This document shows, piece by piece, positions 16,041 through 25,143 of a stretch of 64,000 bases of DNA; positions within the stretch are counted from its first letter, which is position 1, and every line of letters begins with the position of its first letter. The position numbers and the translations under genes were made by a program. The DNA comes from Paraburkholderia piptadeniae (lineage in GTDB: Bacteria > Pseudomonadota > Gammaproteobacteria > Burkholderiales > Burkholderiaceae). The notes beneath the pieces are model-generated. The model was given only the letters and a program-made list of their open reading frames with translations. It searched no databases and was not told where the DNA came from. The stretch lies in the NCBI RefSeq assembly GCF_900007165.1, contig NZ_CYGY02000070.1:35957-99956 (forward strand), read 5' to 3'.

Positions 16041-16586
16041 TCAGCGCCAGGCGAGCGCGATCCAGTACGTCTTGAGAGCAATGAGGTAAGTCACGAGAAG
16101 CGGAATCCACCGTACATCGTGATACCAGAATGCGATGGCAATAAACATCGCAATCGTTGTCCCCATCTTGAGTGCTTCACCGATCATCCAGCTCATCACC
16201 GTTTCGGCGCCACTCAACTTCTTAAGACGTGCCGCGAACAAAGCGCTCGGCACCCAGCAAATCGCTCCTCCCAGGAAGGCTGACAGCGCAGCATCGCCCG
16301 GCGGCTTGTAGAACAGCCACCACAACAGCGTCGCACCCAGGGACAAAACCATTTGCGCAATCACGACCTTGAACGGTGTAACGCGCGATGGACGACTCAC
16401 GTTCGGACCGAACAGTTTTTCGGCCTCGGCCCGTGTGAGCGGAACGATATTGTTATCTTGCTGCTCGGCATCCCACGCGTCGTCATGCGCTGCGCCCTGA
16501 CCGCCGGACGATTGCGAACCGGTGCGATCGTCGCGGTGTTCGTCGTGCCGTTGTTGCGGCGTTTGGTTCGACGCTTTGACCGCCAT
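16041..16586 (-). CDS. atpI: ATP synthase assembly protein I (AtpI)
   Basis: 181 aa. The C-terminal two thirds contain four hydrophobic segments with PFKVVIAQMVLSLGATLLWW, GGAICWVPSALFAARL and MIGEALKMGTTIAM, typical of the AtpI chaperone that helps assemble the c-ring. About 60 residues at the N-terminus are hydrophilic and rich in Gln, His and Asp, longer than in E. coli AtpI. It is the first gene of the operon, 80 bp downstream of a good promoter. Confidence 0.93.
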   Translation of the reverse strand: MAVKASNQTPQQRHDEHRDDRTGSQSSGGQGAAHDDAWDAEQQDNNIVPLTRAEAEKLFGPNVSRPSRVTPFKVVIAQMVLSLGATLLWWLFYKPPGDAALSAFLGGAICWVPSALFAARLKKLSGAETVMSWMIGEALKMGTTIAMFIAIAFWYHDVRWIPLLVTYLIALKTYWIALAWR

Positions 16587-16665
16587 CGCAGTGTTCCCGC
16601 AAAGTCCTGTTCAGCCCGCGAGCTTTCGCACCGCTTACGGGTTACCTAGCAAATAAATCCGGGCG

Positions 16666-16694
16666 ATTGTAAGCGATAGTTGCAGGCAATTCAA
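16666..16694 (-). promoter_or_regulatory. Sigma-70 promoter of the atp operon
   Basis: On the minus strand, TTGAAT (16694-16689) and TACAAT (16671-16666) are separated by 17 bp, five of six and five of six matches to consensus. It lies 80 bp before the atpI start and nothing else on this strand intervenes. Confidence 0.75.
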
Positions 16695-16866
16695 GACTTT
16701 AGCCCGACCAATAACGGCATGAAATGGCGCTTCATGATGCGGGAAAACGCCCATTTTCATGCGGTCGGACTGCAAATGTAAGGCGGTCGCGACAGATCGC
16801 GAAATGCCGCTGGAATTGTGCTACGAGCACAACGTTGCGAGCGCATTTTCGTCGCTCGCACAAGTG

Positions 16867-18030
16867 TCAAAAATGCAACAGGAGCCATCCGCCGGCGACC
16901 CCGCTCACGACCCAGAACGGAACCGAAAACAGGTGGAATTGCAGCCACATTCCGCGCTGTCCTGAAAGCCTCATTGCAATCAGATTCGCCAGTGAACCGA
17001 TCGCAAATCCGAACCCGCCGACACTGACACCGAACGCCAATGCTCGCCAATCCTTTGAAAACTCAGCCAACATGATCGCTGCTGGGACATTGCTGATGAA
17101 CTGCGAAAGCACTGCACTTGCGGCATAGGCTCGCAGCGGTGTCGTCAGATGCATTTGCCCGACGGCCGCGTGTACCGAGGGCAATGCTGCAACGCTTCTC
17201 AAGACGATGAACATGAACACAAAGATCAGCAGCAGAAGCCAGTCGATCTTCAAGACGATTCGAGGGCGCCAGAAGAGAAATCCGACGCCGACGCCGATCA
17301 GTCCGATGCCCGGGCGATGCGCGTCCGCGAGCAGTACAAAAGCGGCGAACAGAAGCACGGCGACGCCAAGCAGCGAACGATCGACGGGATGCGGTTCCGT
17401 GTCTTTCGACAGATCCAGTTCGACGCGCTTGAACGCCACTGCCGTCAGCGCATACAACATCACCATTAGCGCGACACACAACGGCGCCAATGTCAGCACA
17501 AATCCGGCGAACGAAACGCCGCTCGTCTGCCAAAGGAACAGATTCTGCGGATTGCCCAGCGGCGTAAGAACGGAGCCGGCATTGACGGCAATTGCAATGA
17601 AGATCACGAGCCGCTTCAGCGGCAGCGGCGTCAACTCATTCAGCGACAACGCAAGCGGCACGACGACGAACAATGCGACATCGTTCGTGAGCAGCGTCGA
17701 CAGCGCAGCAGCAAGCGCGACCAGCAGATACGCCAGCCCTCGCTGCGAACGGATGCGATGAACGACGCGATGTGCGAGCCACATCAGGAATCCTGAATAT
17801 TCGACGGCCTTCGTCAAAACCAGGAGCCCTGCGAGCGTCATCACCGTTTCCCAGTCGACGAGTGCAGGGAGCGACGCCAATGGGCGCGGATGGAGTATCT
17901 GCAGCGCGATCAATGCCGCGACGAGCACGGTCAACACCGGCTCTTTCGCCCCATAGCGAATGACCGCGCGCAACAAATTTTGACGAGGCTTTAGCGCTCG
18001 TTCGGCCGCAGGCATCGGGTGAATCTTCAT
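16867..18030 (-). CDS. SLC13/ArsB-type anion permease, translationally coupled to parB
   Basis: 387 aa with about ten to twelve hydrophobic segments. The internal repeats LLTNDVALFVVVPLALSL and the later FISNVPAAIMLAEF, together with NAGSVLTPLGNPQNL, mark the ion-transporter superfamily that includes ArsB, CitMHS and SLC13. Transported ion unknown. Its ATG at 18030 overlaps the parB stop (ATGA), so it is likely co-translated with the partition genes. No arsenic-resistance genes are nearby, which argues against a simple arsB assignment. Confidence 0.8.
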   Translation of the reverse strand: MKIHPMPAAERALKPRQNLLRAVIRYGAKEPVLTVLVAALIALQILHPRPLASLPALVDWETVMTLAGLLVLTKAVEYSGFLMWLAHRVVHRIRSQRGLAYLLVALAAALSTLLTNDVALFVVVPLALSLNELTPLPLKRLVIFIAIAVNAGSVLTPLGNPQNLFLWQTSGVSFAGFVLTLAPLCVALMVMLYALTAVAFKRVELDLSKDTEPHPVDRSLLGVAVLLFAAFVLLADAHRPGIGLIGVGVGFLFWRPRIVLKIDWLLLLIFVFMFIVLRSVAALPSVHAAVGQMHLTTPLRAYAASAVLSQFISNVPAAIMLAEFSKDWRALAFGVSVGGFGFAIGSLANLIAMRLSGQRGMWLQFHLFSVPFWVVSGVAGGWLLLHF

Positions 18031-18917
18031 GCAGCAGCTGCGCTGCCCCTCAATCGGGCAAGAATGCCTTCGAGTGCATCGAGATCGCCAAAGTCGACGA
18101 GCACCTGCCCCCGTCCGCGTCGGCCGAGCTTGATCTTCACTGTCGCGGCGAGCAGATCCGACAACTCCTCTTCGAGCCGGCGCGTATCGCGGCCACCGTC
18201 GTTATTCACCTTGGCTTTCACGGCGGGCGCGGCCTTCGTCGTCGTCGTGACCAGTTTTTCGGTTTCGCGCACCGACATTCGCTTGTTGATCACCTGATTC
18301 GCGAGCGTGATCTGCGTCGCGGCGTCGACTGCAAGCAATGCGCGCGCGTGACCCATGTCGAGGTCGCCGGCGAGCAGCATCGTCTGAACGGGCGACGCGA
18401 GATTCAGCAGGCGCAACAGATTCGACACTGCGCTACGCGAACGCCCCACCGATTCCGCCGCCTGTTCGTGCGTGAAGTTGAATTCGTCGAGCAGACGCTG
18501 AATGCCTTGCGCCTCTTCCAGCGGATTCAGGTCTTCGCGCTGGATGTTCTCGATGAGCGCCATCGCTGCCGCAGCCTGATCCGGCACATCGCGGACCAGC
18601 ACCGGCACCTCGTCCAGCCCGGCCAGGCGCGCGGCGCGAAAACGTCGCTCGCCCGCGATGATTTCGAATTTTTCCGGCGAGATCGGGCGCACCAGAATCG
18701 GCTGCATCAAACCCTGCGCGCGAATGCTGGCCGCCAGTTCCTGCAACGCGCCCTCGTCCATTCGTGTGCGCGGCTGGTACTTGCCGGCCTGCATCTTTTC
18801 GAGCGGCAGTGTGTGCGGCGCGCCGTTGATCTTGACGGCTTCCGTGAACTCCGCGCTGCCGCCGAGCAACGCCTCCAGGCCTCTGCCCAAACCTTTCTTC
18901 CGTGCTACTGCGTTCAT
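18027..18917 (-). CDS. parB: Chromosome-partitioning protein ParB
   Basis: A 296-aa CTP-dependent DNA clamp that loads at parS and organises the origin region for segregation. The N-terminal ParA-interacting segment KKGLGRGLEALLGG is followed by the CTP-binding ParB/Srx domain with AGERRFRAARLAGL and the helix-turn-helix THEQAAESVGRSRSAVSNLLRLL. A C-terminal dimerisation region ends the protein. The start at 18917 has GAGGAACCACG upstream; an in-frame ATG at 18959 overlaps parA and is less likely. Two perfect parS sites lie within 5 kb upstream. Confidence 0.97.
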   Translation of the reverse strand: MNAVARKKGLGRGLEALLGGSAEFTEAVKINGAPHTLPLEKMQAGKYQPRTRMDEGALQELAASIRAQGLMQPILVRPISPEKFEIIAGERRFRAARLAGLDEVPVLVRDVPDQAAAAMALIENIQREDLNPLEEAQGIQRLLDEFNFTHEQAAESVGRSRSAVSNLLRLLNLASPVQTMLLAGDLDMGHARALLAVDAATQITLANQVINKRMSVRETEKLVTTTTKAAPAVKAKVNNDGGRDTRRLEEELSDLLAATVKIKLGRRGRGQVLVDFGDLDALEGILARLRGSAAAA

Positions 18918-18955
18918 CGTGGTTCCTCGATCCGCTTTGGATGGATGGCGCTGCG

Positions 18956-19726
18956 TCATAGCGCACGCACCCGTTCGATCATTTCCGCGCCGAACTGCAC
19001 ATAAGCCTGCGCGCCGCGCGACGCGCGGTCGAACACGACGCCCGGCAAGCCGTAACTCGGCGCCTCGGCAAGTCGTACGTTCCGCGGAATGACGACGTCG
19101 AACACCTTGTCGCCAAAGTGCTCTTTCAGTTGTTCCGATACCTGCTGCTGCAACGTGATGCGCGGATCGAACATCACGCGCAACAAGCCGATCACCTTCA
19201 GGTCACGGTTCAGGTTCGCGTGAACCTGCTTGATGGTATTGACGAGATCCGACAGGCCCTCGAGCGCGAAGTATTCGCACTGCATCGGAATCACGACTCC
19301 GTGTGCGGCACACAGGCCGTTCAGCGTCAACAGCGACAGCGCGGGAGGGCAATCGATCAGGACAAAGTCGTACTCGGCCACCACATGCGCCAGCGCCTCT
19401 CTGAGCTGGCGCTCGCGATTTTCCATACCGACGAGTTCGACTTCGGCGCCCGCCAGTTCGCGATTGGCAGGCAGTACGTCGTACGAAACGGCTTCCGATT
19501 TCACGCGTGCATCGGCGACCGACACGCCGTCGACCAGCACTTCGTATACCGTGTTCTCGCAAGCGGCCTTGTCGACGCCGCTACCCATGGTGGCGTTGCC
19601 CTGCGGATCGAGATCGATGAGCAGGACCCGCTGTCCCTGCGATGCGAGGCTCGCGGCGAGATTGACCGCAGTCGTTGTTTTGCCGACTCCACCCTTCTGG
19701 TTCGCAACGCAGAAGATTTTTGCCAT
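18956..19726 (-). CDS. parA: Chromosome-partitioning ATPase ParA
   Basis: A 256-aa deviant Walker-A ATPase that partners ParB to move newly replicated origins apart. KGGVGKTTTAVNLAASLA at residues 11-28 holds the signature Lys of ParA/MinD proteins. DLDPQGNATMGSG and DFVLIDCPPALSLLTLN complete the nucleotide site. It lacks the N-terminal DNA-binding domain of plasmid type Ia ParA, consistent with the chromosomal type. It lies 38 bp before parB. Confidence 0.97.
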   Translation of the reverse strand: MAKIFCVANQKGGVGKTTTAVNLAASLASQGQRVLLIDLDPQGNATMGSGVDKAACENTVYEVLVDGVSVADARVKSEAVSYDVLPANRELAGAEVELVGMENRERQLREALAHVVAEYDFVLIDCPPALSLLTLNGLCAAHGVVIPMQCEYFALEGLSDLVNTIKQVHANLNRDLKVIGLLRVMFDPRITLQQQVSEQLKEHFGDKVFDVVIPRNVRLAEAPSYGLPGVVFDRASRGAQAYVQFGAEMIERVRAL

Positions 19727-19775
19727 CTTTTTAGTGCCCCTTTGCAGCCTGTTTAGTGAGATTTCGATCTGATCA

Positions 19776-20453
19776 TCAGCCTACTGCGACTTCGACCAGA
19801 TGCCGTTCGGCATCCAGCGATGGCACTTTGAGACGAATCACCTGCGTGACATGCGCGCCCTCTGGCAAACGCTCGATTTCTCCGTCGGGTCGCACGCCCT
19901 TCATCGCCCAGATGGCTCCGTTGTCCGCGACGAGGTGACGGGCCAGTGTAACGAAATCCGCGAGTTCTGCGAATGCGCGCGACACGATGACATCAAATTT
20001 TCCCGGAACTTCAACGCCGGGTCTCAGGCTTTCTACCCGCCCCGTGACGACCGACAGATTCGCGAGACCCAACTCGGCCTTTGCCTGCGACTGGAAGGCC
20101 GATTTCTTGTGGACGATATCGTTGACGGTGACAGACCAACCGGGAAAGACGATGGCCAGAACGATGCCGGGCAACCCACCACCCGAGCCAACATCCAGTA
20201 CCGACGACGGCCCAAGGTTGGCGAGATGCGGAACGATCGAGAGCGAATCCAGGATGTGCTGAATCAGCATCTGCCGCGGATCGCGGATTGCCGTCAGGTT
20301 GTAGACGGCGTTCCATTTCCCCAGGAGCACGACGTAATCGAGCAGTTTGCTCCGCTGCTCCGAACTAAGGCCGATGCCCAGTTCGCGCGTACCTACTTCC
20401 AGGAGGCCGGCGAGCGCCTCGCGGTCGGCCGCCGCATAGGAACGCGCCGTCAT
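19776..20453 (-). CDS. rsmG: 16S rRNA (guanine527-N7)-methyltransferase RsmG
   Basis: 225 aa. The SAM-binding motif VLDVGSGGGLPGIVLAI identifies the family, with KWNAVYNLTAIRDP and VSRAFAELADFVTL in the expected places. It methylates G527 in the 530 loop of 16S rRNA. Its ATG at 20453 overlaps the mnmG stop (ATGA). Confidence 0.96.
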   Translation of the reverse strand: MTARSYAAADREALAGLLEVGTRELGIGLSSEQRSKLLDYVVLLGKWNAVYNLTAIRDPRQMLIQHILDSLSIVPHLANLGPSSVLDVGSGGGLPGIVLAIVFPGWSVTVNDIVHKKSAFQSQAKAELGLANLSVVTGRVESLRPGVEVPGKFDVIVSRAFAELADFVTLARHLVADNGAIWAMKGVRPDGEIERLPEGAHVTQVIRLKVPSLDAERHLVEVAVG

Positions 20454-22408
20454 TGAACCACCGGCGTGCTGTCGTTGCCAGCGTCGGCGGGCTTTTGCGA
20501 ACGGCGGCCGAGGCCGCGCTTAAGATGGACCATCAGCAGCGAGATAGCGGCTGGCGTAACCCCCGAAATACGCGATGCCTGACCGATGGTCTCAGGGCGA
20601 AACTGGATCAGCTTCTGACGCACTTCAAACGACAGCCCCCGAACTTCGGCGTAATCGAGGTTCTCCGGCAATCGCGTGTTCTCCTGCGCTTCGTTTCGCT
20701 CGATCTCACCCGCTTGCCGTTCGATGTAGCCCTGATATTTGACACCAATCTCGATCTGTTCCTTGATCTGCGCGAGCAGCACTTCGTCGTCGGCAAGCGG
20801 CTCGACTGGACCGCAGGTGCCTTCACGCAGACCGCAAACGCCGTCGTACGAGACGCCCGGGCGACGCAAAAGGTCGGCGAGACTGTACTCATGGTCGATC
20901 GGCTTGCCGAGCAGCGCGGTCGCTTCCTCAGACGAAAGCGTCTTCGGGTTGACCCACGTCGTCCGCAGGCGCTCTGTTTCACGTGAAACAGCGTCGCGCT
21001 TGCGGCTGAAAGCGTCCCAGCGGATGCCGTCCACGACGCCCAGTTCACGCCCAATCTCCGTCAAACGCATATCCGCGTTGTCTTCACGCAGGCTCAGGCG
21101 GTACTCGGCACGGCTCGTGAACATCCGATACGGCTCGGAAACACCGCGCGTCACAAGATCGTCGACCAGCACGCCCAGATAAGCCTGATCGCGGCGAGGG
21201 GTCCACGCTTCCCTGCCTTGGACGTACAAGCCAGCATTGATGCCCGCCAGCAGTCCTTGCGCAGCCGCTTCTTCGTAGCCTGTCGTCCCGTTGATCTGAC
21301 CGGCGAAGAACAGGCCGTTGATCACCTTCGTCTCCAGCGACGCCTTCAGTCCGCGCGGATCAAAGTAGTCGTATTCGATCGCATAGCCGGGACGAAGGAT
21401 ATGCGCGTGCTCGAGGCCGACCATCGAGCGAACCAATTCGAGCTGGACGTCGAACGGGAGACTCGTCGAGATGCCATTCGGGTAGAACTCGTTGGTAGTC
21501 AACCCTTCCGGCTCCAGGAAGATCTGGTGCGATTCCTTCGATGCAAACCGGTGAATCTTGTCCTCAATCGACGGGCAGTAGCGCGGGCCAACGCCTTCGA
21601 TCACGCCGGTGTACATCGGCGAGCGGTCCAAGCCACCGCGAATGATGTCGTGGGTCTGTGCGTTCGTATGCGTGACCCAGCACGGCACCTGGCGCGGATG
21701 CTGCTCGACGCGCCCGAGGAACGAGAAAACCGGAATTGGATCGAGGTCGCCCGGCTGTTCTTCCAGCTTCGAAAAATCGATAGTGCGACCGTCGATGCGC
21801 GGCGGCGTGCCTGTCTTGAGACGGCCTTGCGGCAGTTTCAGCTCTTTCAGACGAGCTGACAGCGACACCGCAGCAGGATCCCCTGCTCGTCCGCCCGTAT
21901 AGTTGTTGAGCCCGACATGAATCTTCCCGTCCAGGAAGGTGCCGGCCGTCAAAACCACGGCACGCGAGCGGAAGCGGACGCCAACCTGCGTCACCGCGCC
22001 CGCGACGCGATCGCCTTCGACCATCAGATCATCGACGGATTGCTGGAAAAGCCAAAGATTTGGCTGATTTTCGAGCCGCCGACGGATCGCCGCCTTGTAC
22101 AACACGCGATCAGCCTGTGCTCGGGTCGCCCGGACTGCCGGACCCTTTGACGAGTTGAGAATGCGGAACTGAATGCCGCCTTCGTCGGTTGCGGCCGCCA
22201 TTGCGCCGCCGAGTGCGTCGACCTCTTTCACCAAATGGCCCTTGCCAATGCCGCCGATCGACGGATTGCAGCTCATTTGGCCGAGGGTTTCGATGTTGTG
22301 CGTCAGCAGGAGCGTCTTGTTGCCCATGCGAGCGGACGCCAAAGCGGCTTCCGTGCCGGCATGACCGCCACCAACGACGATTACGTCAAACTCTGTGGGA
22401 TAAAGCAT
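20450..22408 (-). CDS. mnmG: tRNA uridine-5-carboxymethylaminomethylation enzyme MnmG
   Basis: A 652-aa FAD protein that with MnmE modifies the wobble uridine of several tRNAs. The dinucleotide-binding GGGHAGTEAALASARMG is at residues 13-29. LGQMSCNPSIGGIGKGHLVKE, RATRAQADRVLYK and TGTPPRIDGRTIDFSKLE follow. I took the ATG at 22408 (MLYPTEFDVIVVGGG); the longer frame to 22507 is not conserved in character. It contains a perfect parS site at 20975-20990. Confidence 0.98.
   Translation of the reverse strand: MLYPTEFDVIVVGGGHAGTEAALASARMGNKTLLLTHNIETLGQMSCNPSIGGIGKGHLVKEVDALGGAMAAATDEGGIQFRILNSSKGPAVRATRAQADRVLYKAAIRRRLENQPNLWLFQQSVDDLMVEGDRVAGAVTQVGVRFRSRAVVLTAGTFLDGKIHVGLNNYTGGRAGDPAAVSLSARLKELKLPQGRLKTGTPPRIDGRTIDFSKLEEQPGDLDPIPVFSFLGRVEQHPRQVPCWVTHTNAQTHDIIRGGLDRSPMYTGVIEGVGPRYCPSIEDKIHRFASKESHQIFLEPEGLTTNEFYPNGISTSLPFDVQLELVRSMVGLEHAHILRPGYAIEYDYFDPRGLKASLETKVINGLFFAGQINGTTGYEEAAAQGLLAGINAGLYVQGREAWTPRRDQAYLGVLVDDLVTRGVSEPYRMFTSRAEYRLSLREDNADMRLTEIGRELGVVDGIRWDAFSRKRDAVSRETERLRTTWVNPKTLSSEEATALLGKPIDHEYSLADLLRRPGVSYDGVCGLREGTCGPVEPLADDEVLLAQIKEQIEIGVKYQGYIERQAGEIERNEAQENTRLPENLDYAEVRGLSFEVRQKLIQFRPETIGQASRISGVTPAAISLLMVHLKRGLGRRSQKPADAGNDSTPVVQ
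20975..20990. other. parS site inside mnmG
   Basis: A perfect 16-bp palindrome, TGTTTCACGTGAAACA, the universal chromosomal parS sequence. It lies within the mnmG coding region, about 2 kb upstream of parA. It should be a loading site for the ParB encoded nearby. Confidence 0.9.
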
Positions 22409-22510
22409 CGCAGATCTCACGCCGGATTCGCCGTGAGCCTTCAAGGAAAATATATGGCCGAAATTATAGCGGGTTCGCTTTTGACACGAATTTCGTCCAA
22501 AGGGCATAGG

Positions 22511-22545
22511 AATAAAAAACGGCGTGTTTCACGTGAAACACGCCG
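22511..22545 (-). terminator. parS site that is also the stem of an intrinsic terminator
   Basis: The palindrome TGTTTCACGTGAAACA at 22525-22540 extends to a 24-bp perfect inverted repeat (22521-22544). On the minus strand it is followed directly by GTTTTTTATT. It therefore fits both a parS site and a terminator for the liv operon, whose last gene ends at 22582. Confidence 0.75.
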
Positions 22546-22581
22546 CTCATTTGACAGCCAACCCGTCAAAAATTCCTTCCG

Positions 22582-23355
22582 CTACGCCACCTTTTTCGTA
22601 AGACCGAGATACGTTTCGATCACGCGCGGATTCTGGGCCAGCGCGTCGGCTGCGCCTTCTAGAGCCAGTTCGCCCGTTTCCAGCACGTAGCCATAGTCCG
22701 AGATTTGCAGTGCCGCGCGTGCATTCTGCTCGATCAAAAGCGTCGCGACGCCCGTTTGCCGCAAGGCGCTGATGATATGAAAAATCTCCTTCACGATCAG
22801 CGGTGCCAAGCCGAGGCTCGGCTCGTCCAGCATCAACAAGTCCGGCTTACCCATTAGCGCGCGGCCGACCGCCAGCATCTGCCGCTCGCCGCCCGACAGC
22901 GTTCCCGCCGCCTGCTTGCGACGCTCCTTCAGACGCGGGAAGAGTTCGAACACCGGATCGAGCTGATCCGGATAGTTTCGATCGCCGGCGCGTTTGCGAC
23001 GATACGCGCCAAGCACGAGATTGTCCTCGACCGTCATCGTCGCGAATAACTCGCGCTTCTCCGGCACGAGACACATGCCGCGTGCCACGCGCTTTTCGAC
23101 GGGTACGGCACTCACGTCTTCGCCGAGATACGTGATTGCGCCCTTTGCGTGTCCCGTCAGCGGCAGCGCGCCCATGATCGCGTTAAGCAGCGTCGACTTT
23201 CCCGCGCCGTTCGGACCGATCACCGTAACGATCTGACCGGGACGCACGGTAATCCTTGCGTTGTGGAGCGCTTCGACCTTCCCATAGCGGACCGACAGGC
23301 TGTTCACTTCGAGAATCGGCTGCGCCGCGGCTTGAATTGTCGTTTGATTCTCCAT
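22582..23355 (-). CDS. livF: Branched-chain amino-acid ABC transporter ATPase LivF
   Basis: 257 aa. Walker A GPNGAGKSTLLN near residue 45, signature LSGGERQMLAVGRAL, Walker B LLMLDEPSLGLAP, and the H-loop IEQNARAAL with Gln/Asn in place of the usual His region typical of LivF. The ATG at 23355 overlaps the upstream livMG stop by one base (TGATG). It is the last gene of the first liv cluster. Confidence 0.93.
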   Translation of the reverse strand: MENQTTIQAAAQPILEVNSLSVRYGKVEALHNARITVRPGQIVTVIGPNGAGKSTLLNAIMGALPLTGHAKGAITYLGEDVSAVPVEKRVARGMCLVPEKRELFATMTVEDNLVLGAYRRKRAGDRNYPDQLDPVFELFPRLKERRKQAAGTLSGGERQMLAVGRALMGKPDLLMLDEPSLGLAPLIVKEIFHIISALRQTGVATLLIEQNARAALQISDYGYVLETGELALEGAADALAQNPRVIETYLGLTKKVA

Positions 23356-25139
23356 CACTCCACCCCGCCCAGATAGGCTTCCAGCACAGCCGGATCGTTC
23401 TGCACATCCTGCGGAAGCCCTTCCGCGATCCGCGTTCCAAATTCCATCACGACTAAACGGTCAGTGAGATTCATCACGAAGTCCATATCGTGCTCGACTA
23501 GCAGCACGCTCATGCCCTCCTCGCGCAGCTTGCGCAGCAACGTCGCCAGCTGCTGCTTTTCCTGGTAACGCAGGCCTGCCGCAGGTTCATCGAGCAACAG
23601 AAGCGTCGGGTCGCAGCAAAGCGCACGCGCAATTTCGAGAATCCGCTGTTTGCCGAGGGCGAGACTGCCCGCTTCGTCGTACATATGCTCTTCCAGACCG
23701 ACGCGTCGGATCTGTCGGGCGGCCTCCGCCATCAGACGCGCCTCCTCCGCAGCATTGAGGCGCGCCACGCTGCGCCACACGCCGGCGTGCCCCCTCAGAT
23801 GCGCGCCGATCGCGACGTTTTCCAGCACGGTCATGCCCGGCAGCAGCTTCACGTGCTGAAACGTCCGTCCGATGCCGCGTTTGACGATTTCACGTGAATT
23901 CATCTTGTCAATACGCTCGCCGCGGAACGTAATCGCACCGCTTGTCGCTTGCAGCACGCCCGTGACCAGATTGAACGTCGTCGACTTGCCCGCGCCATTT
24001 GGGCCGATAAGACCGATGATCTGCCCTGCCTTCACATCGAAGCTGACGTCGTTCACGGCGACCAGACCACCGAACTGCTTGCGCGCCTTGTCGACGACGA
24101 GCAGCGCTTCGCCTGCTGCCGGCTTGCTGCGCTGCGGCAGCGCGTCCGCGTGATCGGGCACATGCGCATGCGGGCCGCGAGGGAAAATTCGCGCCACAAA
24201 CGGCCACACGCCTCGGCGAGCATACTGCAGCAGCAGGACCATCAGAATGCCGAAGACGATGATTTCGAAGTTGCCGTTCTCGCCGAGCAGTTTGGGCAGC
24301 AGCGTCTGCAGGTAGTCCTGAAGCACGGTCAGAATGGCCGCGCCCAGTACCGCGCCCCAGACGTGCGCGACGCCGCCCACCACCGCCATGAACAGAAACT
24401 CGATGCCGTGGTTGAGACCGAAAGGCGTCGGGTTTACCGCGCGCTGCAAATGCGCGTACAGAAAACCCGAGATCGCCGCCAGCACAGCCGCATAGACGAA
24501 GATCACGACACGCATCCACGCGGTATTGACGCCCATCGCCTCTGCCATCAGCCCGCCGCCACGCAGCGCGCGGATCGCCCGACCCGGACGGCTATTAAGC
24601 AGATTCTGAACAGACACGACTGCGCCGAGCACGACGATCCAGATCAGGTAATAGATATGCCGGCCGGATTCGAGGTTGATGCCGAGCACGTTCAGCACCG
24701 GAATCCCGTTGATCCCGTCGTATTTGCCGAGCATCTCCATGTTGCCGAACAGAAAGAACAGCGCGAGGCCCCACGCGATCGTCCCGAGCGGCAAAAAATG
24801 CCCCGACAGCCGCATCGTTACAGCCCCGAGCAGCAACGCGATCAAAGCCGTCAGGACGACGCCGGCGATCAGTGCAAGCCACGGCGAGACGCCGAACTGC
24901 GTCGTCAGATACGCGGTCGTGTAGGCGCCGACGCCGACGAACGCCGCCTGTCCGAAGCTCGTCATCCCGCCGATCCCCGTCAGCAACACGAGACCGATCG
25001 CGACGATCGAGTAAAGGCCGATGTAGTTGAGCAGCGTCACCCAGTACTCAGGCACGTGGATCGGCTGCGGCAGCACGGGCAACGCAAACATCACCACGAG
25101 AAACAGCCAGAAGAACTTGTTTTGCATGATGCGTTTCAT
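23355..25139 (-). CDS. Fused LivM permease - LivG ATPase
   Basis: A 594-aa single chain joining an inner-membrane permease (about 1-320, several hydrophobic spans, GGMTSFGQAAFVGVGAY) to an ABC ATPase (about 345-594). Walker A GPNGAGKST is at 379-387, the signature is SLALGKQRILEIARAL, and Walker B is LLLLDEPAAGL. A linker of about 25 residues rich in His, Pro and Arg joins them. The ATG at 25139 follows the livH stop by 4 bp. LivM and LivG are normally separate, so this fusion may fix one permease half to one ATPase. No internal stop or frameshift is seen. Confidence 0.92.
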   Translation of the reverse strand: MKRIMQNKFFWLFLVVMFALPVLPQPIHVPEYWVTLLNYIGLYSIVAIGLVLLTGIGGMTSFGQAAFVGVGAYTTAYLTTQFGVSPWLALIAGVVLTALIALLLGAVTMRLSGHFLPLGTIAWGLALFFLFGNMEMLGKYDGINGIPVLNVLGINLESGRHIYYLIWIVVLGAVVSVQNLLNSRPGRAIRALRGGGLMAEAMGVNTAWMRVVIFVYAAVLAAISGFLYAHLQRAVNPTPFGLNHGIEFLFMAVVGGVAHVWGAVLGAAILTVLQDYLQTLLPKLLGENGNFEIIVFGILMVLLLQYARRGVWPFVARIFPRGPHAHVPDHADALPQRSKPAAGEALLVVDKARKQFGGLVAVNDVSFDVKAGQIIGLIGPNGAGKSTTFNLVTGVLQATSGAITFRGERIDKMNSREIVKRGIGRTFQHVKLLPGMTVLENVAIGAHLRGHAGVWRSVARLNAAEEARLMAEAARQIRRVGLEEHMYDEAGSLALGKQRILEIARALCCDPTLLLLDEPAAGLRYQEKQQLATLLRKLREEGMSVLLVEHDMDFVMNLTDRLVVMEFGTRIAEGLPQDVQNDPAVLEAYLGGVE

Positions 25140-25143
25140 CGCG

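Noticed and set aside
23888..23898. TTTCACGTGAA resembling parS
   Set aside because: Only the inner ten bases are palindromic and the outer positions mismatch, unlike the two perfect sites.
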